From: G963676655 sp963676655
GTDB lineage: Bacteria; Verrucomicrobiota; Lentisphaeria; Victivallales; Victivallaceae
Direction of reading: 5' to 3'
Length of the DNA: 64,000 nt
Assembly: GCA_963676655.2 (NCBI GenBank)
Contig: CAXXKX010000003.1
Span: 4,340,001-4,404,000, forward strand
Shown: piece after piece, positions 1 through 8,880 of the stretch
Layout: every line of letters begins with the position of its first letter
How positions within the stretch are numbered: the stretch's first letter is position 1
The notes under the pieces: model-generated
The model's input: only the letters and a program-made list of their open reading frames with translations
The model's database searches: none
What the model was told of the DNA's origin: nothing
Position numbers and translations under genes: made by a program

Positions 1-473
1 TCGCCGCCGGCCATCGACATGTGTCCGGCATCGAAAACCACCCTGGCTTCCGGAACGGCTTTCATGAAGTCTTCAAATTCCTGCTGGTTCTCAATGCGCT
101 GATGCATGTGGTTGTGCAGGGCAACTTTTATGCCGAACTTGCTTACCGCACGACACATTTCACGGGAGCGGCGGCAGAAGACATCGAAGTCAACTTTGCG
201 GTCATTCTGGCCCGGAGTCAGCCAGACATATTCCTTGCCGAGTCCGGCGGTCCATTCAACCCCGACCTGGACATTCGGTCCACGGCAGGTGGTGAAATCC
301 ATTCCGAGTTTCCGGTACAAAGTAGCTTTATTCAAGGCGTCTGACGCGCTGCAGGCCTCAAGCCGTTCAATTCCGTTAAATCCAAGCTCTTTCAAGGCCT
401 GAAGGCGATCTTCAAGGTTGTAAAGTCCGCCATACCATACGCTCATTCCAAAATCTGCAACACCGAATTTCAT
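1..473 (-). CDS. Sugar phosphate isomerase/epimerase, xylose isomerase-like TIM barrel (partial, C-terminus cut off)
   Basis: The minus strand reads open from an ATG at 473 to the window edge, giving about 157 residues that begin MKFGVADFGMSVWYGG. The pattern LKELGFNGIERLEA near residue 30, then VALHNHMHQ and VVFDAGHM, is typical of AP-endonuclease-2/xylose-isomerase-like TIM barrels, where His and Asp residues bind a divalent metal. Members isomerise or epimerise sugars and inositols in the cytoplasm and often sit beside Gfo/Idh/MocA dehydrogenases, as seen at 5663-7480. It diverges from the AraC gene at 546, which could be its regulator (inference). The substrate cannot be told. Confidence 0.8.
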   Translation of the reverse strand, partial: MKFGVADFGMSVWYGGLYNLEDRLQALKELGFNGIERLEACSASDALNKATLYRKLGMDFTTCRGPNVQVGVEWTAGLGKEYVWLTPGQNDRKVDFDVFCRRSREMCRAVSKFGIKVALHNHMHQRIENQQEFEDFMKAVPEARVVFDAGHMSMAGG

Positions 474-545
474 GATATTCTCCATTTCATGATTGACATT
501 TTCAGGTATAATGGATAAAATATATATCAGTTTTAATAAAAAACA

Positions 546-1382
546 ATGGATGAAACAAGCAACTGTTTGGATAATTTGATCATGCAATACTTTGATGGTA
601 TTAATTTTATCAATATTGGAAGCTCTCCGGGAAGCAGTGATTTGATGGAACGGCGCTTCGGTGATTATTACGGACTCCAGTTCAACTATTCGGGTACTTT
701 TGTGGTTTCGGTGGAGAATGGTCCGGAGAAAGTGGTTAAAGGTCCTCATGTGCTGATAACGGAACCGAATGTGTTATTCAAATACGGTGCGCCGCCCGGA
801 AAAACCAGACATCACTGCTTTATTTGTTTTAATGGTCCCCGGGTAAAACGATTTTATGCCGAAGGCCTTATGCTGCGCCGGAAACTGCCGCTTTTCGCGG
901 TTAGAAACGGGGAAAAGTTTATGCAGATGTTCAACGAACTGACCGGTTGTCTGAAAATGGGCCCGGCCAGGTACGATTATGCCGTACATTTGCTTGAGGG
1001 TCTGTTGCTGGAACTTAATACCGACGACAACAGTTTTGAACCGGCCGGAATCCTGGCCGAGCCGATCTGGAGTCTTGCTGATGAGATAAGGACGCACCCC
1101 GAACTTGAATGGGATTTTGCCCGGGAGGCGGAATCCATGAATATTTCATATCCGCATTTCAGGCGGGTATTTCAGTCGGTGATGGCGTGTCCTCCCGGAA
1201 GATTTGTGAATCTCTGCCGCCTGGAGAAAGCGGCTTCGCTGCTGATAGACGGTATTATGACCACCGCCGAAGTGGCTGAAGAGGTCGGAATCATGGACCA
1301 GCAATATTTTTCACGGATATTCAAAAAACAGTTTCAACTGCCGCCCGGGGCGTTCCGCCGCGAATTCGGGCAGAGACCTTAA
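546..1382 (+). CDS. AraC-family transcriptional regulator
   Basis: 278 residues. The N-terminal 150 residues look like a cupin-type ligand-binding domain (YSGTFVVSVENGPEKVVKGPHVLI). The last 100 residues form the two helix-turn-helix AraC domain: FAREAESMNISYPHFRRVFQ, then TTAEVAEEVGIMDQQYFSRIFKKQF and the usual PPGAFRREF ending. It is a one-component sensor that probably controls a sugar-use operon. It is divergent from the sugar isomerase at 473 with only 72 bp between them, which makes that gene the likeliest target. No clear Shine-Dalgarno precedes the ATG. The stop overlaps by 4 bp the stop of the convergent pseudopilin gene. Confidence 0.88.
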   Translation: MDETSNCLDNLIMQYFDGINFINIGSSPGSSDLMERRFGDYYGLQFNYSGTFVVSVENGPEKVVKGPHVLITEPNVLFKYGAPPGKTRHHCFICFNGPRVKRFYAEGLMLRRKLPLFAVRNGEKFMQMFNELTGCLKMGPARYDYAVHLLEGLLLELNTDDNSFEPAGILAEPIWSLADEIRTHPELEWDFAREAESMNISYPHFRRVFQSVMACPPGRFVNLCRLEKAASLLIDGIMTTAEVAEEVGIMDQQYFSRIFKKQFQLPPGAFRREFGQRP

Positions 1383-2086
1383 TCTTTGGGATCAATGGTC
1401 CACATGCCGCCGATTCTTGTGCCGTAAGACGGGTACGGATACGGAGTTGTTTCAGAATAACTTAAAAACTTGCCGTGACCGTCGACAAACGTGTAGTTTG
1501 ATTTGTTTTTGTTGTCGTGCAACTCCGCATACAAACCTCCGACCGATGAGGTGAAGCCCAGGGGATAGCAAAGCGCTCCGCCCGCCCGGTCGCCTATTTT
1601 GTTGCTGGCTGACCAGTTTTCGATGTACAAAAGAGTTGTACTTGCCGCGGGAATTTTCGAGGTTTTCTGTCCACATGCCGCGGTTGTGGTTGTCGGCTGC
1701 CATGATGACGGCTTCCAGGCAATTGAATAAGACCGCGGAACGCCGCTGCTTACTTTTGTCTGATTGCTGGGACAGTTGCAGATTTTATAGCGTTTGGCGC
1801 CCTGACTTACATAACGGGCGTCATCAGGCAACCCGAGGTAACTGCGGAGTCGATAGTCGAAGCCATATTCGTTGGTGGATTCATAAGGCGGTAGATAATC
1901 ATCAAAATCCCCGGTATAGGCCAGGGTGGCTACCCCTAACTGCTTCATCTGGTTGAGACATGAAATGCGTTTTCCGTTTTCTCTGGCCTTATTCAGTGCC
2001 GGCAGCAGCATGGCGGCCAGGATTGCAATAATCGCTATCACGACAAGGAGTTCGATAAGGGTGAATTTTTTTCTTTCAGAGTTCAT
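1379..2086 (-). CDS. Prepilin-type N-terminal methylation domain protein (pseudopilin-like), 235 aa
   Basis: The ATG at 2086 is chosen because AGGAGG lies 7-8 nt before it; an in-frame ATG 33 nt upstream has no such site. The N-terminus is MNSERKKFTLIELLVVIAII, a class III prepilin signal with Glu at +5 but Lys, not Gly, before the cleavage point. A hydrophobic helix then runs into LLPALNKARENGKRISCLNQMKQ. The C-terminal motif H-x11-DGH (AELHDNKNKS, then FVDGHGKFL) is a variant of the H-x9-DG domain of this family. Such proteins are presumably exported and assembled or anchored by a type II secretion/type IV pilus-like machine. It follows the large hydrolase at 2170 by 83 bp and looks like the last gene of the LacI operon. 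Confidence 0.9.
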   Translation of the reverse strand: MNSERKKFTLIELLVVIAIIAILAAMLLPALNKARENGKRISCLNQMKQLGVATLAYTGDFDDYLPPYESTNEYGFDYRLRSYLGLPDDARYVSQGAKRYKICNCPSNQTKVSSGVPRSYSIAWKPSSWQPTTTTAACGQKTSKIPAASTTLLYIENWSASNKIGDRAGGALCYPLGFTSSVGGLYAELHDNKNKSNYTFVDGHGKFLSYSETTPYPYPSYGTRIGGMWTIDPKD

Positions 2087-2169
2087 TTTCTTTCCTCCTG
2101 AACTTGATTTGAATTCCAATTTTCTGTTCTATCTATATAAAAACCTCACTACAATCGCTTTCAGTTTTT

Positions 2170-5100
2170 TCAACCATCCGGATGCTTATTGAACTTTAAA
2201 TACAGTACCCGGAAATTGAACGGTTCGATCGTTAAAAGTATATGATTGTTTTTTATTGCATATTTATTCTTGAAAATGGGATCAAATGCGTTTGGCGCAA
2301 CTTTGCCGGAAATAGCCGGTTTGAGTAAAATATCACTTTTTACCTGTTTGCCGGAGGTATTGCCAAGCCACAAAAGCATTCCATCAGGAGATTGCCACGC
2401 ACTGATCAAAACATCGCGGGAGTTTGCGGTCACAGGAACCTGTTTTTTCCAGTATGGCATGAATTCGGTATTTGCCGAAGCGTATTTCCTGATGGCTTTC
2501 CTTATTTCCAGGACTTTCTCAAGATATGCCCCGGTCCACCATATTTCCGGTCTGACGTACATATTATGCAGTCCCGCCAGCATCCATGCCGCGTCCCGCC
2601 GCCAGTTTTCCGGGTATTCATACATCAGGAGTTCGCCCGGACGTCCCAGGTTTTTGCCGTCGAAAAGAATCCGCCACTGGTGCAGCGGGATTCCTTTGAC
2701 CGGATTTTCTCCCAGCTGCTTATAGCGATAGCCTTCTCCCATCCATACCGAGTCGCAGTAGGGCCAAAGCGGGAACGTTGCCTGGTTGCCGGTTATGGTA
2801 CCGCCTCTGGCTTTGACGATGTTATGAATCCGGCGAATCATTTTGATATAATTATAGGTCGGTTGGGTTGCATGAAGTTTTCCGGCCGAGTCGCGCCAGC
2901 CGCATCCGTGCAGTTCATTGGGGCAGGGGTAGGGGACCATTGCCGCGTCAATAAATATGCCGTCACACTTAAAGTCGTCGAGGGTTTTATTGATTGCGAA
3001 GGTTATGAAATTCTGCCAATCCCCGCCGTAGCAGACAGTTTGACTTTTCTGGTCGTGCCGGACTTTATATAGTTTTGGCGTCGGACGATCCGGGTTCAAC
3101 CGTAAAGCCTGCCGGTGATATTTATGAAACTCCGGGGCCTTGTCCGACAGTTCGAATCCGAAATAGAGCAGTATTTTCATCTGTTTTTTATGGCAAGCCT
3201 CAATTAGTTGCCGCAGTTCTACCGGGTGGGCCGCCGTATAATGACTTTGAATGCTGGACCAACCCTGATGAAAGATAATGGTGTTTACGCCGGAATCGTG
3301 AACCCGGTCCAGACATGATGCTTTGACATCATTTTTATCCTGAAACAGTTGGACCTTATTATTGACGACTTTACCGCCGGTACTGATCCGCCCGCCACTG
3401 CCGACACGTGGCCTGGTTATTATTTCCCCGTTCTGTTTTTCCGTGGATTCAAAACGGTCAAGCAATATAGTTCCGGCTACTTTTTTCAAATCGGAACTGG
3501 TTTTGACGGGTTGCACTTCATGGTCGAGAATACGTATTGCATCGATTTTGAACCCGGCTCCGAATCTGGGCGTCAGAAAATTAAAGATGCTTTCACCGAA
3601 TCGGAGCTTTGCCTTACCCATTGAATCGGGATTGATCGGGGCGGAAAAAAGTCCTTTTCTGGGATGTTCAGCCAACAGTCTTCCATTGAGATACAGTTTT
3701 ATTTTCTGTTTTCCCCAGGTTAAAGTCAGATGATATGGAGTGTCGACTTTGCCGGAAAACTGACTGACAAATAACGTTTTCCAGGTGCCGTCCCAGATTG
3801 AAGTTGCTGAAGGCTGGATGCCCTCGTCAACAATAAAGCCGCCATGCGGAATACTCCAGGCCAGACGAATCTTTTCATGGCCCAGAGTAGCCACTGTGAA
3901 TATTTCCCGGATATAGGGTTCCCTGCCTAACAGTTTTTTTATTTTTGCATTCGGATCGAAAGCGGCCTCGAAAACAATATCCATCGTTCCCGCATCAGGA
4001 TTGAGGCATCCGGCCGCCGGATAAGTGAGGTTGACCGCGGACGGGACTTTCTCCATATTGATGAATGCACCGTGGAAATTACCCAGTTCGTTACGTTTCC
4101 GGGGGAACTCCGTTACCGGAGTGGGCTGGAAGAATATTTCAAACTTGCTGTCCGGCTTGAAGACCGTGGCGGTCGTAATGAAATTGGCGGAAATAGCAAC
4201 ACAAGTCTTTTCCGGCTCAACCGTAAACGCTTCCCTGGCTTTGGGATTGACCCAGAACTGGTTTGTATCGGTAAACATGCACAACCCGGCGTCTTCATTC
4301 CCAACCCAAAGCGGAAAAGTCCAGCTTTTTCCTTTTTTCTCCTTGATCTCACCGGCGAAGCCGCCTACTTTGCCTAACTTTGCAATTCGCGGATTAAGCG
4401 GAAATAACAGACGACAACTTGCAACTTTCGGCCGTGGGGAATCCAATACCGGGTGCAGCGTCAGCCGGCACAGTCCATCAAATTCGATTTCACAACGACC
4501 ATTGAACAGCTGGTTGCCGACTCGCAGATTTCCGGTCAAGACCGCTTTTTTAACATCATGACTTGCCAGCTTGACATCGGATTTGAAATTTCGGCAATTT
4601 TTCCCGTCTTTGATTAGTCTGGCCGGAGATGCCAGGAGTTCGATGTTTCCGATTTTAATCTGATCGGGAAATACGGAATTGCTGAAGATGAATTTCTTAC
4701 CGGCGGCAGTGATTGCGATCGATTTGTCCTGATTGACTTTTGCTTTCACTGCCTGCCAGCGGGCCGGGACTTTATCGCTGATCCCGCATTTTGAGTTTTC
4801 CCATTCAAAAGAAACCTGTTTGGGCGGAGCAGTTGTAAACAAGGTCTTACTGAAGCCTAATTCGCCGGAATTCAATGCCTTTGGGCTATATCTGAATTCG
4901 TCAAGCAGGCCGACAAAGCCGCGGTCGGCCTGAGATCGATTGCCGACGGTTAAGTCGGATGACTCGTTCATTGTTTTGTTTTTGCCCAGAAAAGCTTTGA
5001 CTACTTCAGCTCCGTTGACAAATATCCTGCCCACGCCGTTTTTTCCGTCGTAGCTTGCGGCAATATGGACCCAGTCGGAATTTTTGCCAAATACGTCCTT

Positions 5101-5586
5101 ATTCAGCGGAGTTGCCATTTTTTTGTCTTTGCCGTTAATATTTACGCTCCAGAGCAGACGTTGACAATCTTTTTCCCCATATTTGATAGTCAGAGAGAAT
5201 ACTCCCTCTCGCGACCACAGTCTGGTATATTGCAGTAGTTTCCGGTTCGGTTTGAACCATGCTTCCACTGTATAAGCCGGGCTTTTCGGGATATTGGTCG
5301 CCGGGATTGAAAAGGCTTTGGTGCCGAAGTCTTTTCCGTCGAGTTGTAATGAATGGTTGTTTTTATAGGGAAACTTCACAAGGTTTGAATAGACGGGGAC
5401 GGATGATGCAATCTCGCGAACGCCAAGATACGCATCCAAATTGCCCTTTGTATCCGGCACTGCCAGCCCGCTTTCCAGGTCAAACAAACAGGTTTTCGCA
5501 TTCTTTCCGGCGGCAAATGCCGAAGATCCGGTACAAATCAGTATCATCAGCGTTGTCAGAATTTTTCTGCGGTTGAATATATGCAT
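2170..5586 (-). CDS. Large secreted LamG-domain glycoside hydrolase-like protein (GH123/DUF6067-like TIM barrel), 1138 aa
   Basis: The ATG at 5586 follows AAGGAA and gives a good Sec signal peptide (MHIFNRRKILTTLMILICTG, then SSAFAAGK). A first concanavalin-like LamG domain covers about residues 50-250 (YTVEAWFKPNRK, HIAASYDGKNG, GLLDEFRYS). A beta-rich region follows, then a second LamG domain at about 510-690 (HLTLTWGKQKIKLYLNGRL, ending DAIRILD). A TIM-barrel-like part at about 720-1040 holds VNTIIFHQGW, MKILLYFGFEL and CDGIFIDAAMV, where the Asp residues are plausible active-site positions. The general form resembles GH123/DUF6067-type enzymes, but the substrate is unknown. It is the main extracellular enzyme of the LacI operon, 76 bp after the oxidoreductase at 5663. 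Confidence 0.82.
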   Translation of the reverse strand: MHIFNRRKILTTLMILICTGSSAFAAGKNAKTCLFDLESGLAVPDTKGNLDAYLGVREIASSVPVYSNLVKFPYKNNHSLQLDGKDFGTKAFSIPATNIPKSPAYTVEAWFKPNRKLLQYTRLWSREGVFSLTIKYGEKDCQRLLWSVNINGKDKKMATPLNKDVFGKNSDWVHIAASYDGKNGVGRIFVNGAEVVKAFLGKNKTMNESSDLTVGNRSQADRGFVGLLDEFRYSPKALNSGELGFSKTLFTTAPPKQVSFEWENSKCGISDKVPARWQAVKAKVNQDKSIAITAAGKKFIFSNSVFPDQIKIGNIELLASPARLIKDGKNCRNFKSDVKLASHDVKKAVLTGNLRVGNQLFNGRCEIEFDGLCRLTLHPVLDSPRPKVASCRLLFPLNPRIAKLGKVGGFAGEIKEKKGKSWTFPLWVGNEDAGLCMFTDTNQFWVNPKAREAFTVEPEKTCVAISANFITTATVFKPDSKFEIFFQPTPVTEFPRKRNELGNFHGAFINMEKVPSAVNLTYPAAGCLNPDAGTMDIVFEAAFDPNAKIKKLLGREPYIREIFTVATLGHEKIRLAWSIPHGGFIVDEGIQPSATSIWDGTWKTLFVSQFSGKVDTPYHLTLTWGKQKIKLYLNGRLLAEHPRKGLFSAPINPDSMGKAKLRFGESIFNFLTPRFGAGFKIDAIRILDHEVQPVKTSSDLKKVAGTILLDRFESTEKQNGEIITRPRVGSGGRISTGGKVVNNKVQLFQDKNDVKASCLDRVHDSGVNTIIFHQGWSSIQSHYTAAHPVELRQLIEACHKKQMKILLYFGFELSDKAPEFHKYHRQALRLNPDRPTPKLYKVRHDQKSQTVCYGGDWQNFITFAINKTLDDFKCDGIFIDAAMVPYPCPNELHGCGWRDSAGKLHATQPTYNYIKMIRRIHNIVKARGGTITGNQATFPLWPYCDSVWMGEGYRYKQLGENPVKGIPLHQWRILFDGKNLGRPGELLMYEYPENWRRDAAWMLAGLHNMYVRPEIWWTGAYLEKVLEIRKAIRKYASANTEFMPYWKKQVPVTANSRDVLISAWQSPDGMLLWLGNTSGKQVKSDILLKPAISGKVAPNAFDPIFKNKYAIKNNHILLTIEPFNFRVLYLKFNKHPDG

Positions 5587-5662
5587 ATCTTTTATTTCCT
5601 TTTCTGGGTGATTTAGAGGTGATTTTCTAAAAATCTGCCGGGATTGTTTGAAAATCACCTGT

Positions 5663-6523
5663 TTATTTTTCTATTTTTATCCATTGGTCCATGGCGGTAA
5701 GCGCTTTTATTCCGGTTTCCACCAGCGCCGCGATTTCAATGGTTTCCTCCTGGGCAATGCATGATTTTCCGGTTGCAAAGAACTCAAGCATGGCTTCGAT
5801 GAACATCGGAAAAAAGTCTGACATATTATTGAGATTCCGGCTTTGGCCATCGCCGTATTCTAACGCGGCCTGGAAGCCGCAGCTTGCAATTCGGGTCATT
5901 GCGCCGCGTCGTTCATCCGGGTAATCAATTAACAAAAGCTGCGAGTCGCCGCTGCCGCATTGCATGACTCGTCCGGCTCCGGTGCCGAGCAGCATTACCA
6001 GCATCTCTATCTGGTGAATACTGTACTCTTCAAAAGATCTTCCGCCGCCCTGGGTTGACGCAAAAATTGCTTTCTTTCCGGCAAGCGTCTCGTTTACCGC
6101 CGATTGCAGTTCCGAACCAAAACGTAAGGCGGATGAACTCATCAACGGAGTGTCGTTTTCCGCGGCCAACGCAAACATCCGTTTCGCGGCCGCGACACTG
6201 GGCGCGAAAGGCTTGTCGATGTATACCGGCTTGCCGCTTTTCAGGGGCATTTGCGCCAGTCGCTCATGAACTTCAGGATCGCTTGGCGCCAAAACCGCGA
6301 TACAGTCGCACTCCTCGACAATCTGCTTGATTCCGGTTGCCGCTTTAATATTGAAGTCCCGACACCATTCATGCAGATTACGCACGCCAGGTTTGGTGAT
6401 TTCTTCCCAGGCCAGATGAATTTCAAATTCATCGCCGCGACTGGAGTTACGGATCATTTCGGGATAATTATTCGCGTGCCATTCGTCAATGGAGTAATCT
6501 ATAAAACCGATCTTCTTTTTCAT
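5663..6523 (-). CDS. Gfo/Idh/MocA-family oxidoreductase with degenerate nucleotide-binding motif, 286 aa
   Basis: The protein has a family-like core: IVEECDCIAVLAPSDPEVHER followed by the equivalent of the EKP motif as YIDKPFAPS near residue 105. The N-terminus MKKKIGFIDYSIDEWHANNY lacks the usual GxGxxG, so NAD(P) binding may be altered or absent. The C-terminal half is shorter than in the neighbour at 6536. Family members oxidise or reduce sugars, inositols and related compounds in the cytoplasm. The 12-bp spacing to the upstream paralogue implies co-transcription, and the pair may act on the same product of the secreted hydrolase. The substrate is unknown. Confidence 0.8.
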   Translation of the reverse strand: MKKKIGFIDYSIDEWHANNYPEMIRNSSRGDEFEIHLAWEEITKPGVRNLHEWCRDFNIKAATGIKQIVEECDCIAVLAPSDPEVHERLAQMPLKSGKPVYIDKPFAPSVAAAKRMFALAAENDTPLMSSSALRFGSELQSAVNETLAGKKAIFASTQGGGRSFEEYSIHQIEMLVMLLGTGAGRVMQCGSGDSQLLLIDYPDERRGAMTRIASCGFQAALEYGDGQSRNLNNMSDFFPMFIEAMLEFFATGKSCIAQEETIEIAALVETGIKALTAMDQWIKIEK

Positions 6524-6535
6524 TGCATAAGTCCT

Positions 6536-7480
6536 TTATTTGTATTCCGACTGAATGATTTCCAGACAGCGAATTCCGTCTTCAATTCCCACCGGAACTT
6601 CCGTGTCATTGTTGATAGCGTCGATAAATAATTTTATTTCAAGGTCGAACCCGCCGCTGTTTTCCACCGCAATACTTTCCCATTCTTTCCGCTCCAAATT
6701 GAAGTAACGTAATTCCGGACCGTATTCATAGACCAGACGCCCGGCCTGTCCCGTAATATCCACTCTGGCGCGGCCGCTACCGGCGACGAAACCTGAAGTC
6801 AGTGAACCGAGTACCCCGTTTTCCGATTTCAAGACCAGAATGGCGCAATCTTCAACGTCGGTTCCTGCAAAATGCCTATGCATAACTGCTTGTTGCTCGA
6901 TTACCTCGCCAATGAGATAGCGGAATAAATCAACGGAATGTGAACTTGTGTCTAGCATACAGCCACCGCCTGAAACTGCTTTACGGCAGAACCATTTGTC
7001 TTTCATGGCAAAGGCCGGACCGCAGAATTCATTCAGAAACAATACCGGCTGACCAATTTTGCCGTTATCGATAAATTCTTTCATTTTTTGTGTTGCCGGT
7101 AGGAAGCGATGACGGAAGGCAATCATAAATTTGGCGTTTGAATTATTGACCGCTGCACGGATTTTTTCCGCATCTTCCAGATTATGGGCCAGAGGTTTTT
7201 CGCATAGCACATTGATGCCTTTTTCCAGCGCGTACATGGCAAATTCCGCATGAGTTGCCGGCGGGGTGCAGATACTAACTAAATCAACCTTACCTGAATC
7301 AATCAGTTCCCGGGCGGATGCGTAAAGTTCCGTTTCGTAATCCAGATTTTGCGCAAGTGATTTTGCCGCTTCCGGATTCGTGTCGGCCAGCGCGGCAACC
7401 TCTATCCCGTTTTCCTTGTAACCTGCAACATGCGGCCAGGCCACTCCTCCACACCCGATAATACCAGCTTTTAAAGCCAT
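6536..7480 (-). CDS. Gfo/Idh/MocA-family NAD(P)-dependent oxidoreductase, 314 aa
   Basis: The N-terminal Rossmann fold is clear: MALKAGIIGCGGVAWPHVAG carries the GxGGxA..H motif. VDLVSICTPPATHAEFA follows, then the catalytic-lysine motif INVLCEKPLAHNLEDA near residue 95. The C-terminal domain has GKIGQPVLFL and GGGCMLDTSSHSVDLFRYL, the GG..D.G.H-like signature that supplies catalytic Asp and His. Length is normal for the family (about 320-380). It is a cytoplasmic sugar dehydrogenase of unknown substrate, second gene of the LacI operon. Confidence 0.9.
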   Translation of the reverse strand: MALKAGIIGCGGVAWPHVAGYKENGIEVAALADTNPEAAKSLAQNLDYETELYASARELIDSGKVDLVSICTPPATHAEFAMYALEKGINVLCEKPLAHNLEDAEKIRAAVNNSNAKFMIAFRHRFLPATQKMKEFIDNGKIGQPVLFLNEFCGPAFAMKDKWFCRKAVSGGGCMLDTSSHSVDLFRYLIGEVIEQQAVMHRHFAGTDVEDCAILVLKSENGVLGSLTSGFVAGSGRARVDITGQAGRLVYEYGPELRYFNLERKEWESIAVENSGGFDLEIKLFIDAINNDTEVPVGIEDGIRCLEIIQSEYK

Positions 7481-7507
7481 CGTAAACTCCGTGATTATAT
7501 TTACCTG

Positions 7508-8464
7508 TTATAACTTTCCTGCCGGTTCCGCCGTGCTTCCACGCACGATTAATTCCGGCGGCAGGAACGTATTTTCAACTTTATGATGATTTATTTTTTT
7601 CAATAACAGCTCGACGCTGACCTCGCCTATTCTTTTTTTCGCCTGAGCTACGGTCGTAAAAGAAAATTCCGGCAATGCGGCAAACCAGAGATCGTCGGTT
7701 CCGACGATCGATACATCCTCCGGTACCCTCAAACCCAGTCCGGTCACAATATGCCTTACCTCAATTGCTTCAATATCTGAATAGGTGATTATTGCAGTCG
7801 GATGCTCCGCTTCGGACATGATTGCCGCTAATTCAGATGCGGCTTTGTATTGCACTTCCCGGCAGCCTGCCTGTTTAATAACGGATAAATTTCCTTCAAG
7901 GCGTTCCTGCTGGGTCGCGCTGCAGGCAAAGAAGCGGTGTCCAAGCTTGACCAGGTGTTCCGCCGCAACCTTGCCTCCGGCAAAATCGTCGTTCTTGACG
8001 CATGTGTACTTTGAATTACCTTGCGGGACCGAACAAAAAACGAATGGAACTCCTCTTTTCTCGATTAACGCGATAATCTCTTTGGGCAGTTGACGGGACA
8101 AAACCAGCCCATCGACATTTTTTTCAAGAAATATAAGCACCTGTTCGGTTAAACTTTCCGGGTTCTTGCTGATAATCCCGGTCAATAGTCCATACTTGAA
8201 CCTGCTGCAAGCTTCACCGATGCCCTGTAAAAGTTCATTGTAGAATGATGACGTGACTCCATCAACCAGATAACCGATCAAATGACTGCGGTTGGATTGC
8301 AATCCCCGACCGAAATTATTCGGGATATAGTTAAGTTCCGCCGCCAGTTTTTTGATTTTTCTAACCGTGTCCGCCGCGACCCGTTTATCATTGTTTAAAG
8401 CCAGACTGACAGTGGCGGGAGATATTTTTAATTTTACGGCCAGTTCTTTTATGGTTACACTCAT
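7508..8464 (-). CDS. LacI-family transcriptional regulator
   Basis: 318 residues. The N-terminal helix-turn-helix MSVTIKELAVKLKISPATVS followed by LALNNDKRVAADTVRKI and a hinge helix (AAELNYIPN) is standard LacI. The rest is a periplasmic-binding-protein-like sensor (LIGYLVDGVTSSFYNELLQG, VDGLVLS, VSIVGTDD). It is the first gene of a five-gene minus-strand operon containing two Gfo/Idh/MocA enzymes, the LamG hydrolase and a pseudopilin. Two near-identical AT-rich palindromes with the central CG typical of LacI/CcpA-type operators lie just upstream, so it probably represses itself and the operon until a sugar ligand binds. Confidence 0.93.
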   Translation of the reverse strand: MSVTIKELAVKLKISPATVSLALNNDKRVAADTVRKIKKLAAELNYIPNNFGRGLQSNRSHLIGYLVDGVTSSFYNELLQGIGEACSRFKYGLLTGIISKNPESLTEQVLIFLEKNVDGLVLSRQLPKEIIALIEKRGVPFVFCSVPQGNSKYTCVKNDDFAGGKVAAEHLVKLGHRFFACSATQQERLEGNLSVIKQAGCREVQYKAASELAAIMSEAEHPTAIITYSDIEAIEVRHIVTGLGLRVPEDVSIVGTDDLWFAALPEFSFTTVAQAKKRIGEVSVELLLKKINHHKVENTFLPPELIVRGSTAEPAGKL

Positions 8465-8480
8465 TCTGTATATTCCTTTG

Positions 8481-8496
8481 TTTAAAACGTTTTAAA
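8481..8496. promoter_or_regulatory. Proximal LacI-type operator palindrome
   Basis: TTTAAAACGTTTTAAA is a perfect 16-bp palindrome with a central CG, 17 bp before the LacI start codon. Its centre lies 43 bp (about four helical turns) from that of a second copy at 8525-8538. LacI-family proteins recognise such palindromes. Confidence 0.7.
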
Positions 8497-8524
8497 AGGA
8501 AAATTAAAATTATTCCAAAATTAT

Positions 8525-8538
8525 TTAAAACGTTTTAA
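8525..8538. promoter_or_regulatory. Distal LacI-type operator palindrome
   Basis: TTAAAACGTTTTAA, a perfect 14-bp palindrome sharing the core of the site at 8481. It sits just downstream of the predicted -10 box, where bound repressor would block initiation. Confidence 0.7.
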
Positions 8539-8540
8539 TT

Positions 8541-8570
8541 ATAATATAAACAAATAACTGAATTTGTCAA
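8541..8570 (-). promoter_or_regulatory. Sigma70-like promoter of the LacI operon
   Basis: On the minus strand TTGACA (8565-8570) and TATTAT (8541-8546) are 18 bp apart. Transcription would start inside or next to the distal operator and run through the proximal one, which suggests tight autoregulation. Confidence 0.6.
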
Positions 8571-8880
8571 CAGGTGTTTTTGAAAAATTTTTATTTTTAG
8601 GATGTTCTCGGGGGTAATCGGACAGTATTGCCATCAAAAGTCGAGATTTTTTTTATTGTATGGGACTATTGAGACTATTGGGACTCTTGAATTTTACCTG
8701 AAACCTCAACCGCACCCAAATCTTTCAAGATCAAGAATTCAATTTATAAGCATTACTTGATTTTGAATTAAATCATAAACTATTATTAGTAAATAGATTA
8801 AGTGTAGTATTTTATGGGGGCTTATCCGGATGTTTTCGTTTTGGGGTCGAGGAATTATTGGAACAGTACTATATTATATC
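8571..8880. other. Non-coding, AT-rich gap between two divergent-from-centre operons
   Basis: No convincing gene. It holds three tandem 9-bp units at 8662-8688 and A/T-rich sequence. The 73-codon plus-strand frame starting at 8830 is a shadow over the end of the ABC ATPase gene. Confidence 0.5.
8662..8688. repeat. Three tandem 9-bp units
   Basis: The units are GGGACTATT, GAGACTATT and GGGACTCTT. Function unknown; it may be a simple slippage product. Confidence 0.5.
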
